A stretch of DNA of 38,105 bases from Bacteriovoracaceae bacterium (GTDB lineage: Bacteria; Bdellovibrionota; Bacteriovoracia; Bacteriovoracales; Bacteriovoracaceae). Made by a program: the position numbers and the translations under genes. Every line of letters starts with the position of its first letter. Position 1 is the first letter of the stretch. The DNA lies in contig CANHJD010000007.1 in assembly GCA_947461145.1 (NCBI GenBank), forward strand, positions 1-38,105, in the 5' to 3' direction. Of the stretch, positions 29,920 to 38,105 are shown piece after piece. Below the pieces are notes generated by a model. It had not been told where the DNA came from, ran no database searches, and was given only the letters and a program-made list of their open reading frames with translations.

Positions 29920-30471
29920 CTAATTTCTTGTTCCTACTATCTTTAAGGCATTTTTTTTGCGCAGACTTACAAGAGCGCCTGTAATTTCATGATCTAAGAG
30001 CCTGCAATGCTGATAGATGTCAAAAGGTCGGTTCCATTCTGCCAAGGTTTCCAAGACTTGAAACTCCTCCGGTGTTACCGGCATGATGTCAGTCATAAAC
30101 TCTGCATCAATAAGAATCTTCACGTTCTCTGGAGGTCTTAGCTTTAGGGATTCACTGTAATGCTTTATTACATCGGCCATCTTATTTTTCATCACCCCAT
30201 AGGGGTAATGAATCTGCCTCTCTGACTCATCGACAACTTCTGGCTCAACAACATAATCAAATGAATTAAGAGAATATTCCTGAATAATCAGTTGATAGAA
30301 CGCCTTAATTCCTTTGAAGTTTTGAAAAACAACTTGAAAGATTTCTCCATTTCGAAAAAGTATATGGCCCAAAAACTGGCGATTAAATGTTGAGAGGATA
30401 TTTACTTTTCCAGTAAATTCTACCGCCATCTGCTCTTCAATAGTGCCAAGTATTTTAGATGTGTTCTCCAT
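29920..30471 (-). CDS. DUF4388 (PatA N-terminal-like) protein with possible winged-helix C-terminus
   Basis: The 183-residue protein starts with a domain like DUF4388/PATAN: 'FTGKVNILSTFNRQFLGHILFRNGEIFQVVF' (shown in part) and 'GIKAFYQLII'. These occur in signalling proteins of delta-proteobacteria and cyanobacteria, with unknown ligand. The last 65 residues ('TPEEFQVLETLAEWNRPFDIYQ' then 'EITGALVSLRKKNALKIV') look like a winged helix-turn-helix. The start overlaps the mrp stop in TAATG, so it is coupled to the Mrp ATPase. Confidence 0.65.
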   Translation of the reverse strand: MENTSKILGTIEEQMAVEFTGKVNILSTFNRQFLGHILFRNGEIFQVVFQNFKGIKAFYQLIIQEYSLNSFDYVVEPEVVDESERQIHYPYGVMKNKMADVIKHYSESLKLRPPENVKILIDAEFMTDIMPVTPEEFQVLETLAEWNRPFDIYQHCRLLDHEITGALVSLRKKNALKIVGTRN

Positions 30472-31649
30472 TATTTATTTAATCCCAAGATTTTACCAAA
30501 AAATCCATTTTTTACCTGAGAGGGATTAGGAGCAGGAACAAAGAAATTTTCTACTTGTTCTGCGACACTCATGAAGGCATTCCAAACTGGACGGGTGCTA
30601 AATTTTTCCTGAGCCATATAAGGCTCACCTTTATCAGAGCCAGTTCTGAGCTCTATTTCTAAAGGAATTTTTCCTAAAAAATTGAGCCCCATAATCTCCA
30701 CAGCTTTCTTAACACCACCCTCTCCGAAAATGAAATGCTCTGTTCCACATTGATGGCAAACAAAAGAGCTCATATTTTCAACCATTCCAATAATAGGGAG
30801 ATTTAATTTTTTAAACATTTCTGCGCCCTTTTTTGCATCTAAAAGAGCTATGTCCTGAGGAGTAGAAATAACAATGGCGCCATCAACATGGGCATTTTGA
30901 ATCATTGAAAGTTGAATATCACCAGTTCCTGGAGGAAGATCAATTAAGAGATAATCTAATCCAGTCCAATCAACATCAAATAAAAATTGATTTAATACAC
31001 CACCAAGCATCGGACCTCTCCAAATGACTGGGTCTTGCTCATTGATAAAAAATCCAAAACTCATAAATTTAATACCAAATGATTCAACCGGTATTATTTT
31101 TTTATCAGCATTAGATCTTGGCTTCTCATCGCGTTTTCCAAAAATCATTGGAAGAGAAGGCCCATATATGTCCGCATCAATAATACCAACTTTTTTTCCT
31201 GACTTTGAGAGAGTTAGAGCAAGGTTGGCAGTAAAAGTTGATTTACCAACACCACCTTTACCAGATCCTATGGCAATGATTTTCCCTACCCCTGGAACAG
31301 ATTTTTTCTTATCAATAGTTCCGTGTCCGGCTTTTATCTGAGCAGGTTCAGTAGCAGGTGAAGGACTCGGTGAACTTTTGTTATTATCAAGTGCCTTAAA
31401 AACGTCCTGAGACTGAGTGGAGACCGTTTTGATCATAATTTTATCAGCAATTATCAGGTCATTAAGAGATTCAGCAATTTTTTGCTCGATTTCTCTTTTT
31501 TCTGAAGGAGAAATCCCGTCACGCATATATTCAGCGACAAGCTTATCACCCTCCATCGCTATGTGCTTCCAGCGATTCTCTTGCTCAAATGTTTTTCCTG
31601 TAACGGGATTTATAAGTAGATTTAAACGCTTAATTATTTCTTCTAACAT
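30471..31649 (-). CDS. mrp: Mrp/NBP35-family P-loop ATPase (Fe-S cluster carrier type)
   Basis: I place the start at ATG 31649, with AAGGG five bases before it; a longer frame upstream has no such site. The 392-residue product has an N-terminal helical segment, a Ser/Pro linker near 90-100, and an ATPase domain with deviant Walker A GSGKGGVGKS. Also present are 'IDADIYGPSLP', 'IWRGPMLGG', 'LPPGTGDIQLS' and the metal-binding pair CHQCG. Mrp/ApbC proteins bind and transfer [4Fe-4S] clusters. The N-terminal domain is not the usual DUF59. It is coupled to the DUF4388 gene. Confidence 0.92.
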   Translation of the reverse strand: MLEEIIKRLNLLINPVTGKTFEQENRWKHIAMEGDKLVAEYMRDGISPSEKREIEQKIAESLNDLIIADKIMIKTVSTQSQDVFKALDNNKSSPSPSPATEPAQIKAGHGTIDKKKSVPGVGKIIAIGSGKGGVGKSTFTANLALTLSKSGKKVGIIDADIYGPSLPMIFGKRDEKPRSNADKKIIPVESFGIKFMSFGFFINEQDPVIWRGPMLGGVLNQFLFDVDWTGLDYLLIDLPPGTGDIQLSMIQNAHVDGAIVISTPQDIALLDAKKGAEMFKKLNLPIIGMVENMSSFVCHQCGTEHFIFGEGGVKKAVEIMGLNFLGKIPLEIELRTGSDKGEPYMAQEKFSTRPVWNAFMSVAEQVENFFVPAPNPSQVKNGFFGKILGLNK

Positions 31650-31698
31650 TTTTGCCCTTAATAGTTGAGTTATCTTGTTTAATAAATGATGTCCAAAT

Positions 31699-31715
31699 TT
31701 TCTATCTAGTAGAAA
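31699..31715. promoter_or_regulatory. Inverted repeat between divergent mrp and the HAMP gene
   Basis: TTTCTA and TAGAAA are perfect 6-base inverted arms with a 5-base spacer in the 116-base divergent gap. It could be an operator, but arms this short can arise by chance in AT-rich DNA. Confidence 0.25.
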
Positions 31716-31765
31716 CTTCAAGAACATTTTATGATTCTTGCATAACCTTGAATAGGAATAAAAAT

Positions 31766-32323
31766 TTGGCATTTTATAAACGATCGATCTTTTTAGTGAA
31801 TCCGGGTTTCCAATTAGGCTTCAGTCTTATTGTCTGTTCAATTATTTTTATTTCGAGTCTTATCTATCCCATTATTCTTATGGATTTTTTCAAAGAATTG
31901 ATGGAGCGTTTTCCCGAAGCAAATACTAACCTCAAATTGGCCGAGTCAAATTTGCTCGTTTTTTTAGGAATCATTCAGTTGGTGTTCATTACAATGGTTT
32001 TTGTGATGTTTATTTTTGTCACTCACAAAATTGCTGGACCAATGCATAAATTAAAAATCCATCTCTCGAGCATCCGACAGGGAGCTCCTATAGGGCCTAT
32101 CGTGTTTAGAAATGGTGACCATTTTCATGATGTAGCTGAGGAAGTTAGTTTATTCCTTGAAAGCGTAGCCCAAAATCAAGAGAACGATTTTGAGTATCTA
32201 AAAGAGGTTGAAGCATTTCTGCAGAATTTATCTCCTGTTGTGCCCGATGATAAAAAACCAGTTATAAATGAAATTTCTCGTCGCCTTTCAGAGATTTCAT
32301 CTCGCTACAAAAACTCACTTTAA
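31766..32323 (+). CDS. Inner-membrane HAMP-domain protein without an output domain
   Basis: A TTG at 31766 with AGGA eight bases upstream gives 185 residues that begin with a basic N-terminus and two helices (about 18-40 and 68-92) flanking a short periplasmic loop. 'IAGPMHKLKIHLSSIRQG' then 'FRNGDHFHDVAEEVSLF' is a HAMP domain of the 'IAGPL' type. Only a helical tail of about 50 residues follows. No kinase, cyclase or methyl-accepting output exists, so it may form mixed oligomers or pass signals to a separate partner. It lies divergent from mrp and upstream of slt. Confidence 0.72.
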   Translation: MAFYKRSIFLVNPGFQLGFSLIVCSIIFISSLIYPIILMDFFKELMERFPEANTNLKLAESNLLVFLGIIQLVFITMVFVMFIFVTHKIAGPMHKLKIHLSSIRQGAPIGPIVFRNGDHFHDVAEEVSLFLESVAQNQENDFEYLKEVEAFLQNLSPVVPDDKKPVINEISRRLSEISSRYKNSL

Positions 32324-32346
32324 TTACGTGATAATTTTCCCAAATT

Positions 32347-32355
32347 TGCTATACT
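32347..32355 (+). promoter_or_regulatory. Extended -10 promoter of slt
   Basis: TGC directly precedes TATACT (32350-32355), an extended -10 of TGn type that needs little -35. It lies 40 bases before the slt ATG, where AGG is close upstream. Confidence 0.5.
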
Positions 32356-32394
32356 AATACCTAGTTTCCATGAGGGAGACTAAGACATGAGGCC

Positions 32395-34482
32395 ATGAAG
32401 TTCTTCTTTTTATTCTTCCTATTCATTTTTAATTCACAGGCACAATCAAATGGGCAGATTCAAACATATGAAGAATTTCTAACATCTTCTACCTTAACAC
32501 TTACTCGCTCAGACCATATTACTGGTGAAAATATCATCAGTCTTATGAAGCTAATTCAAAAAGGTTATGTAAATAAAGACATTCTGAAAAAAGTTCAGAA
32601 TGAAACTTCTAAGTCAAAACATTTCCAGCCTTTTATTCCTTGGCTTGAATCGATTAAAGAGATTATTAATAAAACAGATGCCTCTGCTTTAATTCAATTT
32701 TGTTCCCAGTATTCTCAAAAAAAAGAAGATCATATTCTGGAGAGAATTCTTTTTAGGATGGCAGGAAATCTTTGTCGAGAAAGAGCTCTCGAATCTATTT
32801 CTCGCCAAATTGAGAAAACCAATATTATTACTGATGAAGCTACAGAATTTATAAAACAAAATTTAAAATTCTATCTTACAAAAAAAAATAAAAAGAATTT
32901 TTCATTTTTCATGCAATCAATGGCAACTAGGCCTGAAATTCTAAAAAAACTATCTCAAGAAGTAACGGCTTATAGTGTTCAACATGAGATTGTCCCCTCT
33001 CAGGAAGTACTTCAAGATATTTTAATCAATGAACAAATTACAAAACTCATACAAGATAAAGGTTTTAATTTGGTTCAACCTAAAAATATTTTTTATGCTG
33101 AATATGGAAAACTAATTGAGCAAAGCTACAAGGCCCTTGATAATGAACCATCTGCTGAGAGAGTTAAGGAGCATTTAAGTTTTCTCAAAAATTACCTTGA
33201 ACTCAACCAGGATCATCTACCCGTAGGGATGTGTCTTTCTCGATTAAATGATTTTGCCAAGGCCGTCTTTAGAGCAAAATTTGATGACCTAGCACGAGAT
33301 ATTTTTAAATACATCGTAAAAAAGAATAATAAGGAGATCTACGAAGATGCCCTTTTCTTTTATCTTTGGACCTATCTTTCGAAAGGAAAATACGAAGAGG
33401 CCCTTTCTCTAGCTAAAAAATATGATCTTGTTGGTGCAAAAGCAAAGGTCATGGATCCAAAACTCAAATTCTGGATAGGCCATCTTTACGAGGAGCTTAA
33501 AGAGACCAATGAAGCCTTGAAATATTATGAAGATATTATCAAAAATAGCCCATTAAGTTTTTATGCCATCATGGGCGTTAAGAGAGTTCAACATATTAAG
33601 CCAGGCTCTGATTCGGTTAAGTTTTATATTTCAAGCTCTAACCAAAAAAACCAGCCTATTTCTTTTGATCCTAAGTCCATTGATCAGGACTACCTCTCCT
33701 CATTAATAAGACTTAAGGCATGGGCAAAAATTGATTCTCAAAAATTAATGCGTATTGAACTTAAGCGGTTAAAAAATCACAGTATGCCTTCGTTTATTGT
33801 GACTTTGCCCACCCAGAAGCAACTTGAGGTTAGATCAGACCTACATCTTATAAACGCCAAGATCCTACTTGAATCTAAGAATTATCTCTCCTCTTTTAAA
33901 TATCTCTACGAAGTTTTAGAAAAAAAAGAAGTTTTCTTCCAGAGACAATTATTAGAACAACTTTATCCAATGCCTTACATTAAGGATTTAGTCATGACGA
34001 TCAAGAAAGACAAACTTGATCCAATTGTCGTCCTTTCACTCATTCGTCAGGAATCTGTTTTTAATCCACTTGCTCGCTCACGCGTAGGTGCTCGAGGCTT
34101 AATGCAAATTATGCCAACCACTGCAAAACGTATGAAGAGATCAGTAAGAGATAAACATTTAATTGATCCAAAGACCAATATAGAATTAGGAACCAAATAC
34201 CTTAATAATTTAATGAATCGCTACGAAGGTAACCTTGTGTATGTCTTAGCTGCTTACAATGCTGGTGAATCAAGAGTTGATCGTTGGAAGGTTTCGCATT
34301 TTGATTCAGATGAAACAATTTTAAAAAATATTGAGGCTATTCCATTTTTAGAAACTCGTAATTATGTAAAATTAATTTTTAGAAATATATTCTTCTACAA
34401 ATTACTTGAAGGAAAAAGTGAGCTCACTGATACCAGTGAGCCCAATAAGATTTTTGATGTGAAACTTGGTTTTAAACGTTGA
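32395..34482 (+). CDS. slt: Soluble lytic murein transglycosylase (Slt70-like)
   Basis: The 695-residue protein has a signal peptide ending 'FNSQA', then about 500 residues of helical repeats (the superhelical U/L part of Slt70, TPR-like) and a C-terminal SLT domain. Catalytic Glu553 is in IRQESVFNP; 'GARGLMQIMPTTA' and 'YVLAAYNAGESRVDRW' are the remaining family motifs. It cleaves glycan strands of peptidoglycan in the periplasm with 1,6-anhydro formation. Length agrees with Slt70 (645 residues). Together with amgK/murU it points to strong wall turnover. Its 3' end overlaps the convergent ychF by 11 bases. Confidence 0.93.
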   Translation: MKFFFLFFLFIFNSQAQSNGQIQTYEEFLTSSTLTLTRSDHITGENIISLMKLIQKGYVNKDILKKVQNETSKSKHFQPFIPWLESIKEIINKTDASALIQFCSQYSQKKEDHILERILFRMAGNLCRERALESISRQIEKTNIITDEATEFIKQNLKFYLTKKNKKNFSFFMQSMATRPEILKKLSQEVTAYSVQHEIVPSQEVLQDILINEQITKLIQDKGFNLVQPKNIFYAEYGKLIEQSYKALDNEPSAERVKEHLSFLKNYLELNQDHLPVGMCLSRLNDFAKAVFRAKFDDLARDIFKYIVKKNNKEIYEDALFFYLWTYLSKGKYEEALSLAKKYDLVGAKAKVMDPKLKFWIGHLYEELKETNEALKYYEDIIKNSPLSFYAIMGVKRVQHIKPGSDSVKFYISSSNQKNQPISFDPKSIDQDYLSSLIRLKAWAKIDSQKLMRIELKRLKNHSMPSFIVTLPTQKQLEVRSDLHLINAKILLESKNYLSSFKYLYEVLEKKEVFFQRQLLEQLYPMPYIKDLVMTIKKDKLDPIVVLSLIRQESVFNPLARSRVGARGLMQIMPTTAKRMKRSVRDKHLIDPKTNIELGTKYLNNLMNRYEGNLVYVLAAYNAGESRVDRWKVSHFDSDETILKNIEAIPFLETRNYVKLIFRNIFFYKLLEGKSELTDTSEPNKIFDVKLGFKR

Positions 34483-35581
34483 ATTTGAAGTGAATGACAT
34501 CACCGTCTTTAACTTCGTATTCTTTTCCTTCCATACGAAATTTTCCAGCTTCTTTAACTTTTGATTCTGAACCGAGGTTGAATAAGTCGTTGCAATGGTA
34601 AACTTCAGCTTTGATGAAACCTCTTTCAAAATCTGAGTGAATAACACCCGCGGCCTGAGGGGCCTTTGCACCTTTAGGAAAAGTCCACGCTCTTACTTCT
34701 TTAACCCCTGCTGTAAAGTAGGTGTACATATCAAGCATTTCATAACCAGCTCGAATCATTTTCGAAAGACCAGATTCTTCAATGCCAATGTCTTTTAAAA
34801 ATGCTTCTTTTTCCTCTTTTGATTCAAGAGCAGCAATTTCTGATTCAATTTTTCCACAAATTGTTATGACCTTTGAGCCTTCTTTGGCAGCAATCTCACG
34901 AACTTTTTTTACATATTCATTTTCTTCAAGAATATTGGCCTCATCTACATTACAAACATAAAGCATCTTTTTCATAGTAATGAGATGAATATCAGAGATG
35001 GCTTCAATTTCATCCGCATCAAGATTTAATGATCTCGCAGGCAGACCTTCTTCTAAAGTCTTCACTAATCTTTCAAGAATGGGTTTTGAAATTTTTGCTT
35101 TTTCTTGAACTTTTTTATCCTGTGACTTGAGATATTTATCAAGAGTTTGGATTCTTTTTGTTACAGATTCAAGATCAGCAAGGGCCAGCTCGATATTAAT
35201 CACTTCAATATCTGAAACAGGATCAACTTTACCTGCAACGTGAATTATATCACTGTCATCAAAACAACGAACAACATGACAGATTGCTCCAACTTGACGG
35301 ATATGGCCTAAGAATTGATTTCCTAACCCCTCGCCTTTAGAGGCTCCTTTCACGAGACCAGCAATATCAACGAACTCTGTGATAGCTGGAATTACTTTTT
35401 CTGGTCCAACAATTTTAGCAATTTTCTCTAAACGCTCATCTGGAACATGGACAACGCCAACATTTGGCTCAATGGTGCAAAATGGATAGTTTGCTGCTTC
35501 AGCTGGTGCTGAAGTCAGGGCCGAGAAGATGGTTGATTTACCAACATTTGGTAATCCAACAATTCCACAATTCATACCCAT
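34472..35581 (-). CDS. ychF: Redox-regulated ATPase/GTPase YchF
   Basis: The 369-residue protein is a full YchF/OLA1 member: P-loop GLPNVGKST, 'NYPFCTIEPNVGVV', 'DIAGLVKGASKGEGLGNQFL', a central coiled coil, then the TGS domain ending in 'YEVKDGDVIHFKFNV'. YchF binds ribosomes and hydrolyses ATP. AGGAG lies five bases before the ATG. It follows pth by eight bases, the familiar pth-ychF pairing, and shares its last 11 bases with slt on the other strand. Confidence 0.97.
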   Translation of the reverse strand: MGMNCGIVGLPNVGKSTIFSALTSAPAEAANYPFCTIEPNVGVVHVPDERLEKIAKIVGPEKVIPAITEFVDIAGLVKGASKGEGLGNQFLGHIRQVGAICHVVRCFDDSDIIHVAGKVDPVSDIEVINIELALADLESVTKRIQTLDKYLKSQDKKVQEKAKISKPILERLVKTLEEGLPARSLNLDADEIEAISDIHLITMKKMLYVCNVDEANILEENEYVKKVREIAAKEGSKVITICGKIESEIAALESKEEKEAFLKDIGIEESGLSKMIRAGYEMLDMYTYFTAGVKEVRAWTFPKGAKAPQAAGVIHSDFERGFIKAEVYHCNDLFNLGSESKVKEAGKFRMEGKEYEVKDGDVIHFKFNV

Positions 35582-35589
35582 AATTACTC

Positions 35590-36159
35590 CTAAGCTAAAA
35601 GATTCTTTTTATTATAAATACCGACTTTACCTAATCCCTCTACCACACAGGAAAGCATCGGGTCATGTAATTTTTCAATCAAAAGCGGTAACTGAAGCTG
35701 TTCTTCTTTTGAGAAAGGGCTAAGTACCCAATTGGCCACGGATCCATGTACTGGACGCCCAATTCCAACCCTCATTCTGGCAAATTGATCCGTTCCAAGG
35801 CAAGCCGCAATGGACTTTAGGCCATTGTGGCCGGCGAGCCCTCCACCCATTTTGAAGTGGACTTGGCCAAAGGGGATATCGAGTTCATCATGAATAACAA
35901 GAATTTTTGATGGCTCAATTTTAAAGAATGCGGCCATCGGCTGAACAGATTCACCGGATAAATTCATAAAAGTCTGAGGCTTTAGGCCATAAAATTTATG
36001 CCCTTTGTGCGAGCCCTCAGCATAAAGACCTTTAAACTTTGCTTTCCATACACTCGAGCGAAAGGCCGGTGATTCATCTAAAAGCATCCACGCAACATTA
36101 TGCTTTGTATTTTCATAATCTGGACCTGGATTTCCGACGCCAACAACTAATTGGAACAT
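35590..36159 (-). CDS. pth: Peptidyl-tRNA hydrolase
   Basis: The 189-residue protein has 'VVGVGNPGPDYENTKHNVAW' with the catalytic His in KHN, 'KPQTFMNLSG', 'VIHDELDIPFG' and 'GGGLAGHNGLKSI', all standard Pth motifs. It frees tRNA from stalled peptidyl-tRNA. The start lies one base after the prs stop and lacks a clear Shine-Dalgarno, so translation is probably coupled to prs. The ribosomal L25/Ctc gene that often sits between prs and pth is absent here. Confidence 0.97.
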   Translation of the reverse strand: MFQLVVGVGNPGPDYENTKHNVAWMLLDESPAFRSSVWKAKFKGLYAEGSHKGHKFYGLKPQTFMNLSGESVQPMAAFFKIEPSKILVIHDELDIPFGQVHFKMGGGLAGHNGLKSIAACLGTDQFARMRVGIGRPVHGSVANWVLSPFSKEEQLQLPLLIEKLHDPMLSCVVEGLGKVGIYNKKNLLA

Positions 36160-36160
36160 A

Positions 36161-37105
36161 TTATATGAATAAGGAACTTACCGAATCATGATTAAATGTT
36201 CGATGGATGGCCTTGGCCAAAATATCTGCAGTTGAAATGACTTTAATTTTATCGACTTTTCTACCTTCTTCACTCAGTGGGATGGTATCAGTCACAATCA
36301 CCTGTTCTAAGGCCTCACATTCAGCAAGCCTTACAATGGCAGGATGAGAAAATACGGGATGGGTTGCTGCTGCGTAAATACGATTGGCGCCATTCTTTTT
36401 AAGAGCATTTGCCGCTTGAACAAGAGTGCCGGCAGTATCAATCATATCATCTATAATGATACAATCTTTACCCTTAACATCACCAATGACATTCATGGCT
36501 TCAGCTACATTAGGCCCAGTTCTGCGTTTGTCTATAAGTGCTAATTCTGTTGAAAGCTTTTTAGCAAAGTGACGGACCCGCTCTACACCACCTGCATCCG
36601 GTGAAATACAAATGAGGTTTTCACGGTTTAAATTTTTAGTGATGTACTCAAGAAGAACAGGAGAGGCAAAAATATTATCAAATGGAATGTTAAAAAAGCC
36701 CTGAATCTGTCCCGCATGGAGATCCATCGTCACAACGCGAGAGGCACCTGCAACAGTCAACATATCAGCAACAAGTTTCGCCGTAATGGGAGTTCTTGGT
36801 GCACTTTTTCGATCTTGGCGGGAATAACCATAATGCGGCATGACGGCCGTAATAGAGTTCGCAGAGGCACGCTTTAGTGCATCAATAATGATCAAAAGCT
36901 CCATCAAATTTTCATTCACTGGAGCACAGGTGGATTGAATAACAAACACATCGGCACCACGAACATTTTTTTCAATTTCACAGTAAACTTCGCCGTTGGC
37001 AAAACGTCTGAGCTGAGGATTTACGAGAGGAACATCTAAGAATTCAGAGATTTTCTTGGAAAGAGTAGGATTTGAGGTACCAGAGACTAGAACGATTCGT
37101 CTCAC
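36161..37105 (-). CDS. prs: Ribose-phosphate pyrophosphokinase
   Basis: The 314-residue protein begins at a GTG with AGGAG six bases upstream. It has 'QSTCAPVNENLMELLI', 'RQDRK', 'MDLHAGQIQGFF' and the PRPP loop 'IIDDMIDTAGT'. Prs makes PRPP from ribose-5-phosphate and ATP for nucleotide, His and Trp synthesis. It is the first protein gene after tRNA-Gln (23 bases), and the two are probably on one transcript with pth and ychF. Confidence 0.97.
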   Translation of the reverse strand: MRRIVLVSGTSNPTLSKKISEFLDVPLVNPQLRRFANGEVYCEIEKNVRGADVFVIQSTCAPVNENLMELLIIIDALKRASANSITAVMPHYGYSRQDRKSAPRTPITAKLVADMLTVAGASRVVTMDLHAGQIQGFFNIPFDNIFASPVLLEYITKNLNRENLICISPDAGGVERVRHFAKKLSTELALIDKRRTGPNVAEAMNVIGDVKGKDCIIIDDMIDTAGTLVQAANALKKNGANRIYAAATHPVFSHPAIVRLAECEALEQVIVTDTIPLSEEGRKVDKIKVISTADILAKAIHRTFNHDSVSSLFI

Positions 37106-37128
37106 TCTTAACTCCTAAAGATAAAAGG

Positions 37129-37203
37129 TGGTAGGGGTGGCAGGGTTCGAACCTGCGCATGGCAGAATCAAAATCTGCTGACTTACCACTTGTCGACACC
37201 CCT
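37129..37203 (-). tRNA. tRNA-Gln (TTG)
   Basis: The minus strand folds as a cloverleaf: acceptor AGGGGTG/CACCCCT, D stem GAC/GTC, anticodon stem GCAGA/TCTGC with loop TTTTGAT (anticodon TTG), T arm GCAGG-TTCGAAC-CCTGC. The discriminator is A and CCA is encoded (37131-37129). It lies upstream of prs and is likely co-transcribed. Confidence 0.95.
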
Positions 37204-37229
37204 ACAAAAGGTCTTTTAAACGTCCAATG

Positions 37230-37258
37230 ATCATAATTTACACCGACTCTTTTTGCAA
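37230..37258 (-). promoter_or_regulatory. Predicted sigma-70 promoter of tRNA-Gln/prs unit
   Basis: On the minus strand TTGCAA (37258-37253) and TATGAT (37235-37230) are exactly 17 bases apart. Transcription would start near 37223, about 20 bases before the tRNA 5' end. Confidence 0.6.
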
Positions 37259-37362
37259 GTCTCTCAGTTAATCATTTCTCTCTTTTTTAACTACGGGCTT
37301 TCCACATCCCGAGGGATTTTATAAAGTTTTGAGATTATATTTTGTTCTACCAGGGAGCTTCT

Positions 37363-38105
37363 GTGACCGTTAGAAGGTTTCGTTTAATTTCTAGTCTTTT
37401 TATTTCTACTCTAAGCATCAATTCTGCCTTGGCCCTTCCGATTGATTGGTCCGGGGTTTTTGGAGTTGATAGTCATTTGATAAACAACACCTGTCGCACA
37501 CAGGATAATGTCGTTAAAGATCTTAATGACAAAAACGGAACTCAAGGTATTTCAGGAGACTGTGATGCCAATTTTCAAACTTACATTTTCAAGCTTAATC
37601 CACAAATCATCGTCAATGATGGCGTGACTTTGAAAGGTGAACTTTCTACTGGCCACACGCGTGGAGGATTTGCGGGTGATAACTCTGCAAATAACCAAGA
37701 TGCCTCTGGCAATAATTCCTATTTTTTCACCACTCCAGCTCAGAGAAGTACACTTAATGTTAATCAAATGTACATGGAGCTTTACGCTGATACCGCTCTT
37801 GTTAAATTGGGACGCATGAGCAAACACTATGGTCTTGGAATTGTATTCGATAATGGCAGTGATGCTTGGGATCGATTCTTTACTATGTATGATGGTGTTC
37901 AAGCCGAAATGAAAATTGGCAACTTTGGGCTCACACCTTATTGGGCAAAACTTTCAAGTTATAATGACAAGAATACCACTGAAGGAACTGTCGGAGCAAA
38001 ACCGGCCGGTGGTTGGGACGTAAGAGAGATGGGTGTGACGGCCAGTTACGATAATAAAAATCGTGATCTCATTGTCAGTGTTCTCTACGGGAAAAGATTT
38101 TCAGA
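37363..38105 (+). CDS. Porin-like outer-membrane protein (partial, cut by window end)
   Basis: The frame opens at a GTG with AGGGAG five bases upstream and stays open for 247 codons to the window edge. The product starts with a signal peptide with Arg4, Arg5 and Arg7, an Ile/Leu/Ser core and ends 'SALA'. 'LPIDWSGVFGVDS' begins the mature part. The rest shows alternating beta strands and aromatic girdles ('NQMYMELYADTALVKLGRM', 'HYGLGIVFDNGSDAWDRFF'), typical of 16-18-stranded porin or alginate-export-like barrels. Two Cys (CRTQD and GDCDA) about 22 residues apart near the start could form a disulfide. Substrate unknown and the 3' part is missing. Confidence 0.72.
   Translation, partial: MTVRRFRLISSLFISTLSINSALALPIDWSGVFGVDSHLINNTCRTQDNVVKDLNDKNGTQGISGDCDANFQTYIFKLNPQIIVNDGVTLKGELSTGHTRGGFAGDNSANNQDASGNNSYFFTTPAQRSTLNVNQMYMELYADTALVKLGRMSKHYGLGIVFDNGSDAWDRFFTMYDGVQAEMKIGNFGLTPYWAKLSSYNDKNTTEGTVGAKPAGGWDVREMGVTASYDNKNRDLIVSVLYGKRFS

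Noticed and set aside
37299-37325. Possible promoter TTTCCA/TATAAA with ATCCC-GA-GGGAT between, upstream of the porin-like gene
   Set aside because: The spacer is only 15 bases and the -35 is poor; the inverted repeat has 5-base arms. Too weak to list as a promoter.

Overview
The window is AT-rich, densely packed chromosomal DNA with short operons that switch strand every few kilobases. The gene content is Gram-negative: lipoproteins, outer-membrane barrels, LspA, an LptM-like peptide and a lytic transglycosylase. The low GC, the many small exported proteins and the mix of sigma-54 signalling with cell-wall and nucleoside salvage suggest Bdellovibrionota, most likely a Bacteriovorax/Halobacteriovorax-like predator. 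That placement is inference from style, not from a marker gene. I see no insertion sequence, prophage, CRISPR array or rRNA, and no gene-free stretch over 300 bases.

Layout. 1-3.3 kb: tRNA-Asn followed 6 bases later by a predicted HExxH-type peptide hydroxylase, then a convergent Fe-S assembly pair (A-type carrier and a YgfZ-TPR fusion). 3.4-4.8 kb: glutaredoxin 2 coupled to an FHA-membrane protein. 4.8-8.6 kb: cobalamin adenosyltransferase and fused isobutyryl-CoA mutase IcmF. 8.7-12.3 kb: a ferredoxin, a small outer-membrane barrel, a membrane protein with a signal-peptidase-like tail lacking catalytic residues, an Lgt variant and LspA. 12.3-16.5 kb: sigma-54 response regulator, CHASE2 histidine kinase and a membrane protein that looks like an M48 protease without its zinc motif. 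16.6-19.7 kb: Bfd-like protein with an endonuclease IV homologue, small unknown proteins, a PilZ-like membrane protein and a short ferredoxin that may be leaderless.

19.7-23.9 kb: a cell-wall cluster (LysM lipoprotein, a second M48-like protein without its zinc motif, AmgK-like kinase, MurU-like uridylyltransferase) beside a deoxynucleoside kinase. 24-28.6 kb: a forward operon of outer-membrane protein, a 53-residue LptM-like lipoprotein, folK, acyl-CoA dehydrogenase and etfBA. 28.6-31.7 kb: an anchored Gln/Glu-rich protein behind a near-consensus sigma-54 promoter, a ribbon-helix-helix protein, a DUF4388-like protein and Mrp ATPase. 31.8-38.1 kb: a HAMP membrane protein, Slt transglycosylase, the tRNA-Gln/prs/pth/ychF unit, and the start of a porin-like gene cut by the window edge.

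How the parts may work together. IcmF, its cofactor-making ATR, the acyl-CoA dehydrogenase and ETF fit branched- and straight-chain acyl-CoA catabolism. AmgK/MurU, Slt and the LysM lipoprotein fit peptidoglycan turnover. The least familiar unit is the pseudo-M48 / CHASE2 kinase / sigma-54 regulator operon; the sigma-54 promoter at 29.5 kb is a candidate target of that regulator or a related one.
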